DNA from: an uncultured Clostridia bacterium
Lineage (GTDB): Bacteria > Bacillota > Clostridia > Oscillospirales > Ruminococcaceae
DNA: 31,997 nt
Reading direction: 5' to 3'
NCBI GenBank assembly: GCA_945931735.1
Contig: CAMEPN010000001.1
Coordinates: 1-31,997, forward strand
Both the position numbers and the translations under genes were made by a program. Every line of letters begins with the position of its first letter. The stretch's first letter is position 1. A model generated the notes under the pieces. It ran no database searches and was not told the origin of the DNA. It saw only the letters and a program-made list of their open reading frames with translations. Below are positions 7,802-15,781 of the stretch, piece by piece.

Positions 7802-9124
7802 TTGGAGTTTGACTTCGGAAAATTCCGCGAGGAAATTGATAAGACCGATACCTTCCGATACATGGGCAAGATCGAAAAAATCGTCGGCATGACCATAGAA
7901 GCGAGCGGCCCCGCTTGTAATATCGGCGATGTCTGCCGCATATTTTCAAAGGATATGACATCGTATATAAAAGCGGAGGTCGTCGGGTTCAACAAAAGCA
8001 ACATTCTGCTCATGCCGTATACAGATATAGAGGGGATAGGCCCCGGCAGCATCGTCGACAACACGGGCGGAAAGCTCAATGTCAAGGCGGGCGCGGGTCT
8101 TATCGGGCGAATTGTCGACGCGACGGGAAATCCGCTCGACGGCGGCGACGAGATCGAATACACCGACGAAGTCCCCATCACGGGTATACCCGTAAACCCG
8201 TTCACAAGGCCGCCCATAAAGGAAACTATCGAGCTTGGCGTCAAGGCTATCGACGGTATGCTCACCATGGGCAAGGGTCAGAGAATGGGAATATTCGCAG
8301 GCTCCGGCGTCGGAAAATCGACGCTTATGGGAATGATCGCGCGAAAGGTCAGGGCGGACGTTAATGTTATCGCGCTGGTCGGAGAGCGTGGTAGAGAAGT
8401 CCGCGAGTTTATCGAGCGCGACCTCGGCGAAGAGGGCATGGCGCGTTCCGTGCTGGTAGTCGCGACAAGCGACCAGCCCGCAATGATGCGAAGCAAATGC
8501 CCCCTCACCGCAACGGCTATCGCGGAGTATTTCATGAAGCAGGGAAAAGATGTCCTGCTGATGATGGACAGCCTGACGCGTTACGCGATGGCGCTGCGCG
8601 AGGTCGGTCTGTCGACGGGCGAGCCGCCGATAGCGCGAGGCTATACGCCGTCGATATACAGCAATATGCCCAAGCTGCTTGAGCGCGCGGGAAATTTCCC
8701 CGAAGGCTCGATAACCGGCATTTACACGGTGCTTGTCGAGGGCGACGACACAAACGAGCCTATCGCCGACACGGTGCGCGGTATCATCGACGGGCACATT
8801 ATCCTCTCGAGAAAAATAGCGGCGCAGAACCATTATCCCGCGATAGACATCCTTGAGAGCGTTTCCCGACTTATGTCGGAGATAGTTACCCCCGAGCAGA
8901 AAGCGGCAGCCGGAAAGCTGCGAAACCTGCTCTCCCTATACAACAGCAACTACGACCTCATCTCTATCGGAGCATACAAGCACGGCACAAATCCGCAGCT
9001 TGACGAGGCGATAAGGAAGATAGACAAGATAAACGCGTTTCTTATGCAGGCGGTCGGCGAGAGCTTCAGCTATCCCGAAACGGTTCAGCTGCTGCTCGAC
9101 GCGGTCGGCGATGAGAAGAAGTAA
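7802..9124 (+). CDS. fliI: Flagellum-specific export ATPase FliI
   Basis: I place the start at TTG 7802, eight bases after the RBS GGGAGGT, giving 440 residues, typical of FliI; an upstream in-frame extension overlapping fliH lacks an RBS. The F1-beta-like core has Walker A GSGVGKST at about 167-174, the GERGREVREF motif, Walker B LLMMDS at about 252-257 and the SLTRYAMALREVGLSTGEPP block typical of FliI/YscN. It energises substrate unloading and export with FliH and FliJ at the cytoplasmic face of the export gate. The gene sits 19 bases after fliH and 11 before fliJ. Confidence 0.97.
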   Translation: MEFDFGKFREEIDKTDTFRYMGKIEKIVGMTIEASGPACNIGDVCRIFSKDMTSYIKAEVVGFNKSNILLMPYTDIEGIGPGSIVDNTGGKLNVKAGAGLIGRIVDATGNPLDGGDEIEYTDEVPITGIPVNPFTRPPIKETIELGVKAIDGMLTMGKGQRMGIFAGSGVGKSTLMGMIARKVRADVNVIALVGERGREVREFIERDLGEEGMARSVLVVATSDQPAMMRSKCPLTATAIAEYFMKQGKDVLLMMDSLTRYAMALREVGLSTGEPPIARGYTPSIYSNMPKLLERAGNFPEGSITGIYTVLVEGDDTNEPIADTVRGIIDGHIILSRKIAAQNHYPAIDILESVSRLMSEIVTPEQKAAAGKLRNLLSLYNSNYDLISIGAYKHGTNPQLDEAIRKIDKINAFLMQAVGESFSYPETVQLLLDAVGDEKK

Positions 9125-9135
9125 GGTGACAGGGT

Positions 9136-9585
9136 TTGAAGAAGTTCCATTTCACTCTTGAGAAGCTAAAGGATTTCCGCGGACAGGAGCTTGACAGGCA
9201 GAAGAACGCGCTCAGCGCATTACAGGCGGAGCTAAGGAGAATAAACGATTCGGCAGAGCAGCTTCGCTTAAAGGTAGCCGAGCAGAGCGCGCAGCTTGAG
9301 CTTGTGTGTGCTTCGGGAGCAATGGCGAGCGATATCGCCATGCGGAAAAGGTACATCGTCACGCTCCAGCAGGAGATACACCTGAAGGAGCAGCAGGCGG
9401 TCATGAAGCAGCAGGAGATAGAAAAGCAGCTTGACGCCGTAGTCGAGGCGACAAAGGACGTAAAGACCCTCGAAAAGCTCGAGGAAAAGCAGCTCGAGGA
9501 GTACAAGGCGCTCGAATCCAAGGAAAACGAGCAGTTTATCGAAGAGTTCGTCAGCGGGCAGACCGTCCGCGCGGGCACACATTGA
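9136..9585 (+). CDS. fliJ: Flagellar export protein FliJ
   Basis: A 149-residue, highly charged and almost wholly helical protein starting at TTG 9136. The N-terminus FHFTLEKLKDFRGQELDRQK is the typical FliJ opening, and the rest is coiled coil rich in Glu, Gln and Lys, as in FliJ/YscO stalk proteins. It links the FliI ring to FlhA. Size (about 145-150) and place right after fliI support the call. The RBS is modest (AAGGTGACAGGG). Confidence 0.93.
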   Translation: MKKFHFTLEKLKDFRGQELDRQKNALSALQAELRRINDSAEQLRLKVAEQSAQLELVCASGAMASDIAMRKRYIVTLQQEIHLKEQQAVMKQQEIEKQLDAVVEATKDVKTLEKLEEKQLEEYKALESKENEQFIEEFVSGQTVRAGTH

Positions 9586-9644
9586 TATCACGGTATCACG
9601 GCGAAAGCCTTGATATATACATTATTAAATAAGGAGGTGAGAAT

Positions 9645-11156
9645 ATGGCAGTGACAATGAGCACAGGCGGCTATTGCCGAAGCGATTTCATGATATCCGA
9701 CGCGGCGATACCGATGCGGCTCGAAGAGCTTGAAGCGGAGCAGTCGGAGAAATTCGCGGAGATACTCGGCTCATTCGGCACAGCGGAAAGCAGCGCGCAG
9801 CAGGATATACCCTGCGAAGAAAACGCGGCTCTGCTCGAAAAGGCAGCTTCGGACGAGGCGGCGGATATCCCCGAGGAGCTCCTTGCGGAAGAGGGAAAAA
9901 TGCTTCTGAATGCAATGGAAACAGCTCGGACGGAGAAAGCCGATGCACCCGAAAACAAGTCGGAGAGCGGGTCGGACGAGCGCGAAAAAACGGTCGGATC
10001 AATGGCTGTAAACGCGGCGATGGTCATAGACAACGCGGCGGCGGAGCTTAGCGAGATATCGGCGTTCGGCGCTGCGGAAACAGAAACAACGGTTCAGCCC
10101 GCAGCGGAGAACACCAATGATATGGTTGTCGAGCAGGCAGAGCCGGTAGCAGAGCAGCCCATGGCGCAGCAGTTGTTCCCGACAGACAGCGTATCGGCGC
10201 AAAAGCAAGCCGAAGCAGCTGTCAATACAGCTCCCGAACAGGCGGCGCAGCAGGTATTCGCGGGGCAGCCTGAAAAAGTCGGAAACGGCGGCAGAGATGT
10301 TCGGAAAACAGATGTCTTTGTTGATACGATGTCGGCAAAATCGGAGGATATCCCATCCGGAATGCCCGCAGTAACGCAGGCGGGTCAGTCGCAGAAGCAG
10401 GATATGCAGCAAAATCCCAATGACACCGGCAGTTCCGAGCTTGCACGGACATTAGGTACCGAAAAGGCGCAGGCGCTCGCAAAGGCGGCGGAAAATGGCG
10501 AAATATCCCGCCCCGAGGTGAGAAAATTCACCGAAACGGACGAACAGGCGCAGGCGAACACAGAGCAGACAAGCGCGTCACCGTTAAGAAACAGGGTCAA
10601 GTCGGCGTCGGAGGAGCTTGAAATGCTCCGCAGCGCAAAAACGGCAGACCACAGCGAAAAGCCGCAGACGCAGACAGAGCAGCCCGTTCAGCAGCCGTTG
10701 CAGCAGGCAGTCACCGTACACACCGACAGCGGTACCGTTGAGGTCAAGCGGGAGGAGATAGTGCGGCAGGCGGAGGAGCTGGTAAAAACGGCGGTCACGG
10801 AGCACACGGGCGATCCCGAAAAAACGGAATACAGCCTTACGCTCGACCCCGAGGAGCTGGGAAAGATAACCGTAAAGCTCAGCAAGGCGGCGGACGGAGC
10901 GGTATCCGTAACAATCGCGGCGGAGAAGTCCGCAACGCAGCGTATACTCGAACAAAACGGCGCGCTCATTCTGGACAGCCTGAAAAACAGCGGTGTTAAG
11001 CTCGAGAGCTGGCAGACGGTCGGCGAATCGCAGCAGGAGCACTACGCGCAGGACTACAACGGCAGCAGCAAGAACCCCTATCACCGCGAGGAACCGCAGC
11101 ACAAGCCCGATGAGGACGACGACACATCTTTCGCGGAGCTTATCGCGGCAATGTGA
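9645..11156 (+). CDS. fliK: Flagellar hook-length control protein FliK
   Basis: A 503-residue protein whose first 350 residues are low-complexity, Ala/Glu/Gln-rich and probably unstructured, as expected of the hook-length ruler. The C-terminal Flg_hook domain is recognisable: YSLTLDPEELGKITVKLS at about 397-414, then VSVTIAAEKSATQRIL and SGVKLESW. It measures hook length and switches FlhB specificity from rod/hook to filament substrates. A perfect RBS AAGGAGGTGA (9631-9640) precedes the ATG. A 59-base gap separates it from fliJ and contains two tandem copies of TATCACGG (9586-9601). Confidence 0.93.
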   Translation: MAVTMSTGGYCRSDFMISDAAIPMRLEELEAEQSEKFAEILGSFGTAESSAQQDIPCEENAALLEKAASDEAADIPEELLAEEGKMLLNAMETARTEKADAPENKSESGSDEREKTVGSMAVNAAMVIDNAAAELSEISAFGAAETETTVQPAAENTNDMVVEQAEPVAEQPMAQQLFPTDSVSAQKQAEAAVNTAPEQAAQQVFAGQPEKVGNGGRDVRKTDVFVDTMSAKSEDIPSGMPAVTQAGQSQKQDMQQNPNDTGSSELARTLGTEKAQALAKAAENGEISRPEVRKFTETDEQAQANTEQTSASPLRNRVKSASEELEMLRSAKTADHSEKPQTQTEQPVQQPLQQAVTVHTDSGTVEVKREEIVRQAEELVKTAVTEHTGDPEKTEYSLTLDPEELGKITVKLSKAADGAVSVTIAAEKSATQRILEQNGALILDSLKNSGVKLESWQTVGESQQEHYAQDYNGSSKNPYHREEPQHKPDEDDDTSFAELIAAM

Positions 11157-11180
11157 TCTTTGAAGAAAGGAGAGATGATC

Positions 11181-11975
11181 TTGGCAGATACTGTTAACGG
11201 TATTCTTTCGAGCAGCGAACAGATCGCGGCGAATTACGAGAAGTATAAGGATAAGTTCACCAATTCCACAAGCGAGCTTGTAAATTCCGAAACCTTTCTT
11301 AATCTCCTCGTAGCCGAAATGACCAACCAAGACCCGCTTGAGCCTACCTCGAACACGGAGTTCATCACGCAGATGGCGCAGTTCACACAGCTCCAGTACG
11401 CGCAGGATTCCAGCAAATATTCCATGGCGAATTACGCGTCGTCACTCGTTGGAAAGACCGCGACGGCAAGTATGATGGAAGGCAGCGAGCTTGTCACAAA
11501 AACAGGCGTTGTCGAAAAGGTAGTCAAAAACGGCGACAACTATACCGTTTATATCGACGGAAAAGGCTTTGACCTTTCTAAGGTAACGTCGATCGCGGAC
11601 AGCGGCAGCACGTCGGTAAGCGCTTCGGACAGCACCTCGGACAGTCTTGGCAGCAGGATCGCGGCGGCTTCCATGATGATCGTAATGTACGCGACGGTCA
11701 ACGCAAAAACAAGCTCGGGAAATGTTGTGGATGCGGGCATCGTCGACTCGATACAGGTCAAGAACGGCGAGATAAGTATTATCATCAACGGCGTTTCCTA
11801 TAAGACGGACGATGTCGTAGAGATGAGATACGCAAGCATTTCCGACGAGGATATCGAAACGGAAAACGTGTCCGGCGAACAGGCGGCTGAAACACCCGTC
11901 GAGCAGACAGGCACGGTAGAAACCGAAACGGAAGAAGAGGATATCGCGGATCTTGAGGATATCGCGGATATCTGA
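11181..11975 (+). CDS. flgD: Flagellar hook assembly scaffold FlgD
   Basis: The protein has the FlgD N-terminal domain: ETFLNLLVAEMTNQDPLEPTSN, then EFITQMAQFTQLQ, a highly diagnostic pair. I choose TTG 11181 because the RBS AAGGAGA (11167-11173) is seven bases upstream; ATG 11175 would be too close to it. That gives 264 residues. The middle is Ser/Thr-rich, and the C-terminal tail is acidic with a duplicated EDIAD. FlgD caps the growing hook and directs FlgE polymerisation. It follows fliK by 24 bases. Confidence 0.95.
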   Translation: MADTVNGILSSSEQIAANYEKYKDKFTNSTSELVNSETFLNLLVAEMTNQDPLEPTSNTEFITQMAQFTQLQYAQDSSKYSMANYASSLVGKTATASMMEGSELVTKTGVVEKVVKNGDNYTVYIDGKGFDLSKVTSIADSGSTSVSASDSTSDSLGSRIAAASMMIVMYATVNAKTSSGNVVDAGIVDSIQVKNGEISIIINGVSYKTDDVVEMRYASISDEDIETENVSGEQAAETPVEQTGTVETETEEEDIADLEDIADI

Positions 11976-11996
11976 CGACAGCACGGAGGCTTAATT

Positions 11997-12407
11997 ATGC
12001 TGATAAGCGAATACCTTGCGCTTCGCAATCAGATCAGCGTTACCACCGGAAACAGCACAGGAGCGGCGAACGGAATTGCTTCTCCCGAAAGCGTACAGGA
12101 CGGCGAAAGCTTTGCGGCGGCGTTACAGCGGCGGCTGGACGAAAAGCAGGGCGGCGTGGAATTTTCAAAACACGCGATACAGCGTCTTGAGGAGCGCAGC
12201 ATCGACCTTACCGAGGGGAACACTCTCGAGCGCCTTAACAAGGGCGTGGAGATAGCCGCGGACAAGGGCAGCAGCGAAACACTTGTTCTGGTGGATCAGA
12301 CAGCGTTTGTTGTGAGCGTGAAAAACAACAAGGTAATTACCACCATGTCCAACGAGGACCTGATGGGGAACATTTTCACAAACATAGATTCCACTGTGAT
12401 AATATGA
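11997..12407 (+). CDS. Conserved flagellar operon protein (TIGR02530-like)
   Basis: A 136-residue protein placed between flgD and flgE. From residue 55 on it shows the conserved core of the small flagellar operon protein family TIGR02530: FSKHAIQRLEERSIDLTEG, then a KGVEIAADKGSSETLVLVD block and AFVVSVKNNKVITTMS near the end. The N-terminal half is variable and the charged segment DEKQGG precedes the core. The function of the family is, to my knowledge, not well established; its constant position suggests a role in hook assembly or its regulation. ATG with RBS GGAGGC. The assignment is from recalled family motifs and synteny. Confidence 0.85.
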   Translation: MLISEYLALRNQISVTTGNSTGAANGIASPESVQDGESFAAALQRRLDEKQGGVEFSKHAIQRLEERSIDLTEGNTLERLNKGVEIAADKGSSETLVLVDQTAFVVSVKNNKVITTMSNEDLMGNIFTNIDSTVII

Positions 12408-12491
12408 ACGGACCTACGGGAATTCATGCGGCGCTTGTGAATGAAGCGGCGCGCACAGCGGAACTGCACATTAAATACGGAGGTCGACCTA

Positions 12492-14462
12492 ATGGTTAAA
12501 TCACTATATTCCGGCGTATCCGGACTTAAAACACACCAGCAGAAAATGGACGTTATAGGCAACAATATCGCCAACGTCAACACTACGGGATATAAGGCAA
12601 GCGTTGTTACCTTTGCCGACATTTATTATCAGACAAAAAGAACTCCCTCGGGCGCATCGGCTACCCTCGGCGGCGTAAATCCCCGTCAGGTCGGCTACGG
12701 CGTTAAGATGAACACCACCACGAACAATATGTCACAGTCGGGCTACACCTACTCCGACAGCATTTATGACATGGCGCTTGACGGTGAGGGCTTCTTCCAG
12801 CTCATGGACGGAGAGGGCAACCTTTTCTACACCAGAGCGGGCGTATTCAACATCGACGATCAGGGCTACCTCGTTGACTCCAACGGTTATCATGTCCTCG
12901 GCGTTTCCGGCGACAGCGAGGGTCAGAATGCAGGCTCCGAGATAATCCGCATGGTTATCCCCTCGACAGAGGCCAACTGCTCCAGCGCGACAAAGACGGT
13001 CAACGGCACTAACGTTACCATCTCCGCTTCCGCTCCCTCGGATAACACCAATATCTCTGTAACATTTACCGAGAGCCAGTATCCTTACGCTACCTACTCG
13101 GGCGGCATTCTGAACATTTTCTTCAACTCCGACGAGCAGTATTCCTCCGAGGACGAGTTTGAAAAGGCTATATCCGACGCTATCTTGGCGGGCGGCGTTC
13201 AGCTTCCCGACGATGTCGAGCTTAAGTTCGATTTCGAGTCTATCCCCAACGATGTAGAGGCGACCGCTGCGTCGAACAGCATTTCGGGTCTTAAATACTC
13301 GACCGCGAAGGACACTGCCAACATCTACAATACATACACCGTGACCGATAATACAACAACTCCCCCCACGACAAGCACAAAGTATGCGTATGTAAACTTC
13401 TCCGCGGACGATATTTATGAAACAAAGCAGACAGTTAAACTTTCCTATACTGTCGGCGCTACGGCATCGGTAGCGTATGCAAGCGATACATGGACGATAA
13501 AGATAGGCGACAATACAACGGCGTCGGATATCAACGACCTTATTCAGAATTATATCGAAGCCAATTCCTCCGCGACAACCACTATCCCCGGTCTTACCTG
13601 CACAGGCTTCGTCGTACCGACAGATACAACGGCAAGAACGCAGGCGTTCGGCACCGAGCAGACCGTTAAGCTTCAGGGCGGCAAGGATCTTCAGGCGGGC
13701 TTTGATATCGCGGTACAGGAAAAGGGCGAGTTCGGCAACAACTACAAGGTAACGTTCGCATATGCGTCCGGATATCAGAAGACAAAAGCGGTATGGGACG
13801 AGAACAACCTCACCATTACCGTCGGCAACGACACCACTATCGAGGACATCAATAACGCAATAAAGGACGCCGCAGGCGGAAACGACAAGAAGATCATAAC
13901 CATTTCCAATGTGACCGGTCTTAAGCAGGACGCTAATGACACTACGACAGCTTATGTAATGAACGCGGCGGAGCGCGAGGCGTTCTTCGGCGCAAATCCT
14001 GCGCTTTCTCCCGCAGGCGGACAGGACAGCTTCTTCACCAAGACGGCGAAATCGCTCTCCACGTTCAATCTCCAGAACGGCAGAACAGGCTCCGACCAGA
14101 GCTACAAGGATCTCGAGAACGTAACCGTTCAGACCGACGGAACCATCATCGGCTACCACGCGGTACACGGCTATCTCACTCTCGGAAGAGTTGATATCGC
14201 GACATTCGACAACCCGAACGGACTTACCGCTGTCGGCGGAACGATGTTCGCGGAATCCGTTGCTTCCGGCGAGGCTAAGGTAAACATTGCGGGCACCAGC
14301 GGTGCAGGCTCCGTGGTTGCGGGCGCGCTCGAAATGTCGAACGTTGACCTTTCGCAGGAATTTACCGACCTTATCACCACCCAGAGAGGCTATCAGGCAA
14401 ACTCCAGAGTTATCACCACTTCCGATACCATGCTTGAGGAGCTTCTCTCCCTCAAGAGATAA
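12492..14462 (+). CDS. flgE: Flagellar hook protein FlgE
   Basis: A 656-residue protein starting at ATG 12492, eight bases after RBS CGGAGGT; in-frame codons further upstream lack an RBS. The N-terminal D0 segment has the axial-protein motif NNIANVNTTGYKA, followed by SGYTYSDSIYDMALDGEGFFQL and LFYTRAGVFNID, typical of FlgE. The C-terminus has the matching D0 helix (NVDLSQEFTDLITTQRGYQANSRVITTSD). Between lies a large, Thr/Asn/Asp-rich surface region of about 380 residues, so it is longer than minimal FlgE proteins. It polymerises into the hook. A terminator-like hairpin follows directly. Confidence 0.96.
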   Translation: MVKSLYSGVSGLKTHQQKMDVIGNNIANVNTTGYKASVVTFADIYYQTKRTPSGASATLGGVNPRQVGYGVKMNTTTNNMSQSGYTYSDSIYDMALDGEGFFQLMDGEGNLFYTRAGVFNIDDQGYLVDSNGYHVLGVSGDSEGQNAGSEIIRMVIPSTEANCSSATKTVNGTNVTISASAPSDNTNISVTFTESQYPYATYSGGILNIFFNSDEQYSSEDEFEKAISDAILAGGVQLPDDVELKFDFESIPNDVEATAASNSISGLKYSTAKDTANIYNTYTVTDNTTTPPTTSTKYAYVNFSADDIYETKQTVKLSYTVGATASVAYASDTWTIKIGDNTTASDINDLIQNYIEANSSATTTIPGLTCTGFVVPTDTTARTQAFGTEQTVKLQGGKDLQAGFDIAVQEKGEFGNNYKVTFAYASGYQKTKAVWDENNLTITVGNDTTIEDINNAIKDAAGGNDKKIITISNVTGLKQDANDTTTAYVMNAAEREAFFGANPALSPAGGQDSFFTKTAKSLSTFNLQNGRTGSDQSYKDLENVTVQTDGTIIGYHAVHGYLTLGRVDIATFDNPNGLTAVGGTMFAESVASGEAKVNIAGTSGAGSVVAGALEMSNVDLSQEFTDLITTQRGYQANSRVITTSDTMLEELLSLKR

Positions 14463-14483
14463 TTTTAATTTGAATATTTGAAC

Positions 14484-14529
14484 ACGGCTTGCTGCGGGGC
14501 GGGCGCTCCGCAGCACATACCGTTTTTTT
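14484..14529 (+). terminator. Internal intrinsic terminator/attenuator after flgE
   Basis: An outer stem ACGG (14484-14487)/CCGT (14520-14523) encloses a strong inner stem TGCTGCGG (14490-14497)/CCGCAGCA (14508-14515), with a run of seven T at 14523-14529. The structure sits 21 bases after the flgE stop and just ahead of the flbD RBS (GAGGAG at 14531-14536), so it could end some transcripts after flgE and let others pass. Confidence 0.65.
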
Positions 14530-14540
14530 CGAGGAGCGTC

Positions 14541-14765
14541 ATGATATTTCTTACAAAGCTTGACGGGAAGCAGTTTATGCTCAACGAGCAGCTCATAGAA
14601 ACCGTCAGAGAAACTCCCGATACCGTTATTGACATGAACAACGGTCACAGCTATATAGTGCGTGAGAGTATGCGGGAGATACAACAAAAGATAATCGACA
14701 ACAGCAGGCTGCGCCGCAGGGCTGCCCTAAGGGCTGCTAAAGACAGCGGCGAGCCTTTGACATAA
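14541..14765 (+). CDS. flbD: Flagellar protein FlbD (SwrD-like)
   Basis: A 74-residue protein starting at ATG 14541, four bases after RBS GAGGAG. The sequence IFLTKLDGKQFMLNEQLIETV followed by PDTVIDMNNGHSYIVRES is the typical FlbD pattern. In Bacillus subtilis the homologue SwrD (YlzI) is required for full motor torque, which fits its place directly before motA here. The last 20 residues are strongly basic (Arg/Lys/Ala). It comes right after a terminator-like hairpin, so its expression may be lower than that of flgE. Confidence 0.9.
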   Translation: MIFLTKLDGKQFMLNEQLIETVRETPDTVIDMNNGHSYIVRESMREIQQKIIDNSRLRRRAALRAAKDSGEPLT

Positions 14766-14809
14766 CGCGCGGAAAGCAGCGCATAATTTAGAAAAGCGAG
14801 GGGTAAATT

Positions 14810-15571
14810 GTGAATATTTCACTAATTATAGGCTGGGTTATAGCCTTTGGTCTGGTCGTTTTCGGTATCCTTTTCGGCGGCGGCGATATGGGTAACTTTA
14901 TCGACGTTTCGTCGCTCGCGATAACCTGCGGCGGCGCTATCGCCTGCCTTATCGCGTCGTTCCCGATGTCTTATCTTGCGGGAGTTCCGAAGAAGTTCGT
15001 AATGGCGTTCCTGCCTAAGAAGTATGACCCGAAAAAATACATAAAGCAGATCGTCGATTACGCGCAGATCGCCCGTACAAGAGGCCTTCTCGCGCTCGAG
15101 GAAAGCGCGAACCAGTGCACCGACCCGTTTATGAAATCCAGCCTTATGCTCATCGTCGACGCGAACGACCCCGAAAAGGTGCGCGGAATGCTGGACGATT
15201 CCATCAACTTCATGTGCGAGCGCCACGAAAACGGACGAGCTTTCTTTGAAAAGGGCGTCGCGCTGTTCCCTGCATTCGGTATGCTGGGTACCCTTATCGG
15301 CCTTATCAACATGCTTGCGAACATGGAGGACTCCTCCGGACTTGCGGCAGGTATGTCGCAGGCGCTTATCACGACATTCTACGGCTCGCTGTTCGCGAAC
15401 GTTGTTTTCGCGCCGCTCGGTATGTCGCTTAAAAATTCCCATGAGGACGAGCTGCTTTGTATGCAGATAATCGAGGAGGGCGTCCTTGCTATCGCGGCAG
15501 GCTCCAACCCGAGATATATACAGGAAAAGCTGGAGTTCATGCTCCCGAAGAGTATGCATGAGGCAAAGTGA
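14810..15571 (+). CDS. motA: Flagellar motor stator protein MotA
   Basis: A 253-residue membrane protein starting at GTG 14810 after RBS GCGAGGGG. Four transmembrane helices fit: two near the N-terminus (about 3-22 and 34-52) and two in the last third (about 148-170 and 180-205). The cytoplasmic loop has RTRGLLALEES, typical of MotA, and the third helix has FPAFGMLGTLIGLINML with the conserved prolines. MotA with MotB forms the ion-conducting stator acting on FliG. A gap of 210 bases with a promoter separates it from motB, an unusual spacing since the pair is often overlapping. Confidence 0.96.
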   Translation: MNISLIIGWVIAFGLVVFGILFGGGDMGNFIDVSSLAITCGGAIACLIASFPMSYLAGVPKKFVMAFLPKKYDPKKYIKQIVDYAQIARTRGLLALEESANQCTDPFMKSSLMLIVDANDPEKVRGMLDDSINFMCERHENGRAFFEKGVALFPAFGMLGTLIGLINMLANMEDSSGLAAGMSQALITTFYGSLFANVVFAPLGMSLKNSHEDELLCMQIIEEGVLAIAAGSNPRYIQEKLEFMLPKSMHEAK

Positions 15572-15701
15572 TTTTTGAAACAGAAAACTGCGTCACAATA
15601 GTTTTGCTGCTAAAATGTCGCGCATTGATATAAATAAAGCGTTAAAAGAAGCGGAATTATAAGATGATAACGTTTTCATATCAAAAAAACATAAAAAGTA
15701 T

Positions 15702-15730
15702 TTGCAAATATCCCGATTTTATGGTACAAT
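15702..15730 (+). promoter_or_regulatory. motB: Internal promoter ahead of motB
   Basis: TTGCAA (15702-15707) and TACAAT (15725-15730) are spaced by 17 bases, with an ATGG just before the -10. An overlapping SigD-like candidate is TAAA (15692-15695), 16 bases, CCCGATTT (15712-15719), matching six of eight -10 positions. The region is AT-rich and lies 45-80 bases upstream of the motB start. It would supply motB-fliM-fliY-cheY independently of the upstream promoter. Confidence 0.6.
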
Positions 15731-15781
15731 ATAATATCGGCGGGTGTATTCCCGCATGAAGGAAAGAGGGGACAGTATTCT

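Noticed and set aside
9586..9601. Tandem TATCACGG repeat as a regulatory array
   Set aside because: Only two short copies, one starting at the fliJ stop region; chance is likely.
12732..14687. Very long antisense open frame opposite flgE (and similar ones opposite flhA, fliF and fliI)
   Set aside because: The frames mirror the codon bias of the sense genes; products are rich in Arg, Leu, Val and Cys with no domain, and the sense genes are certain.
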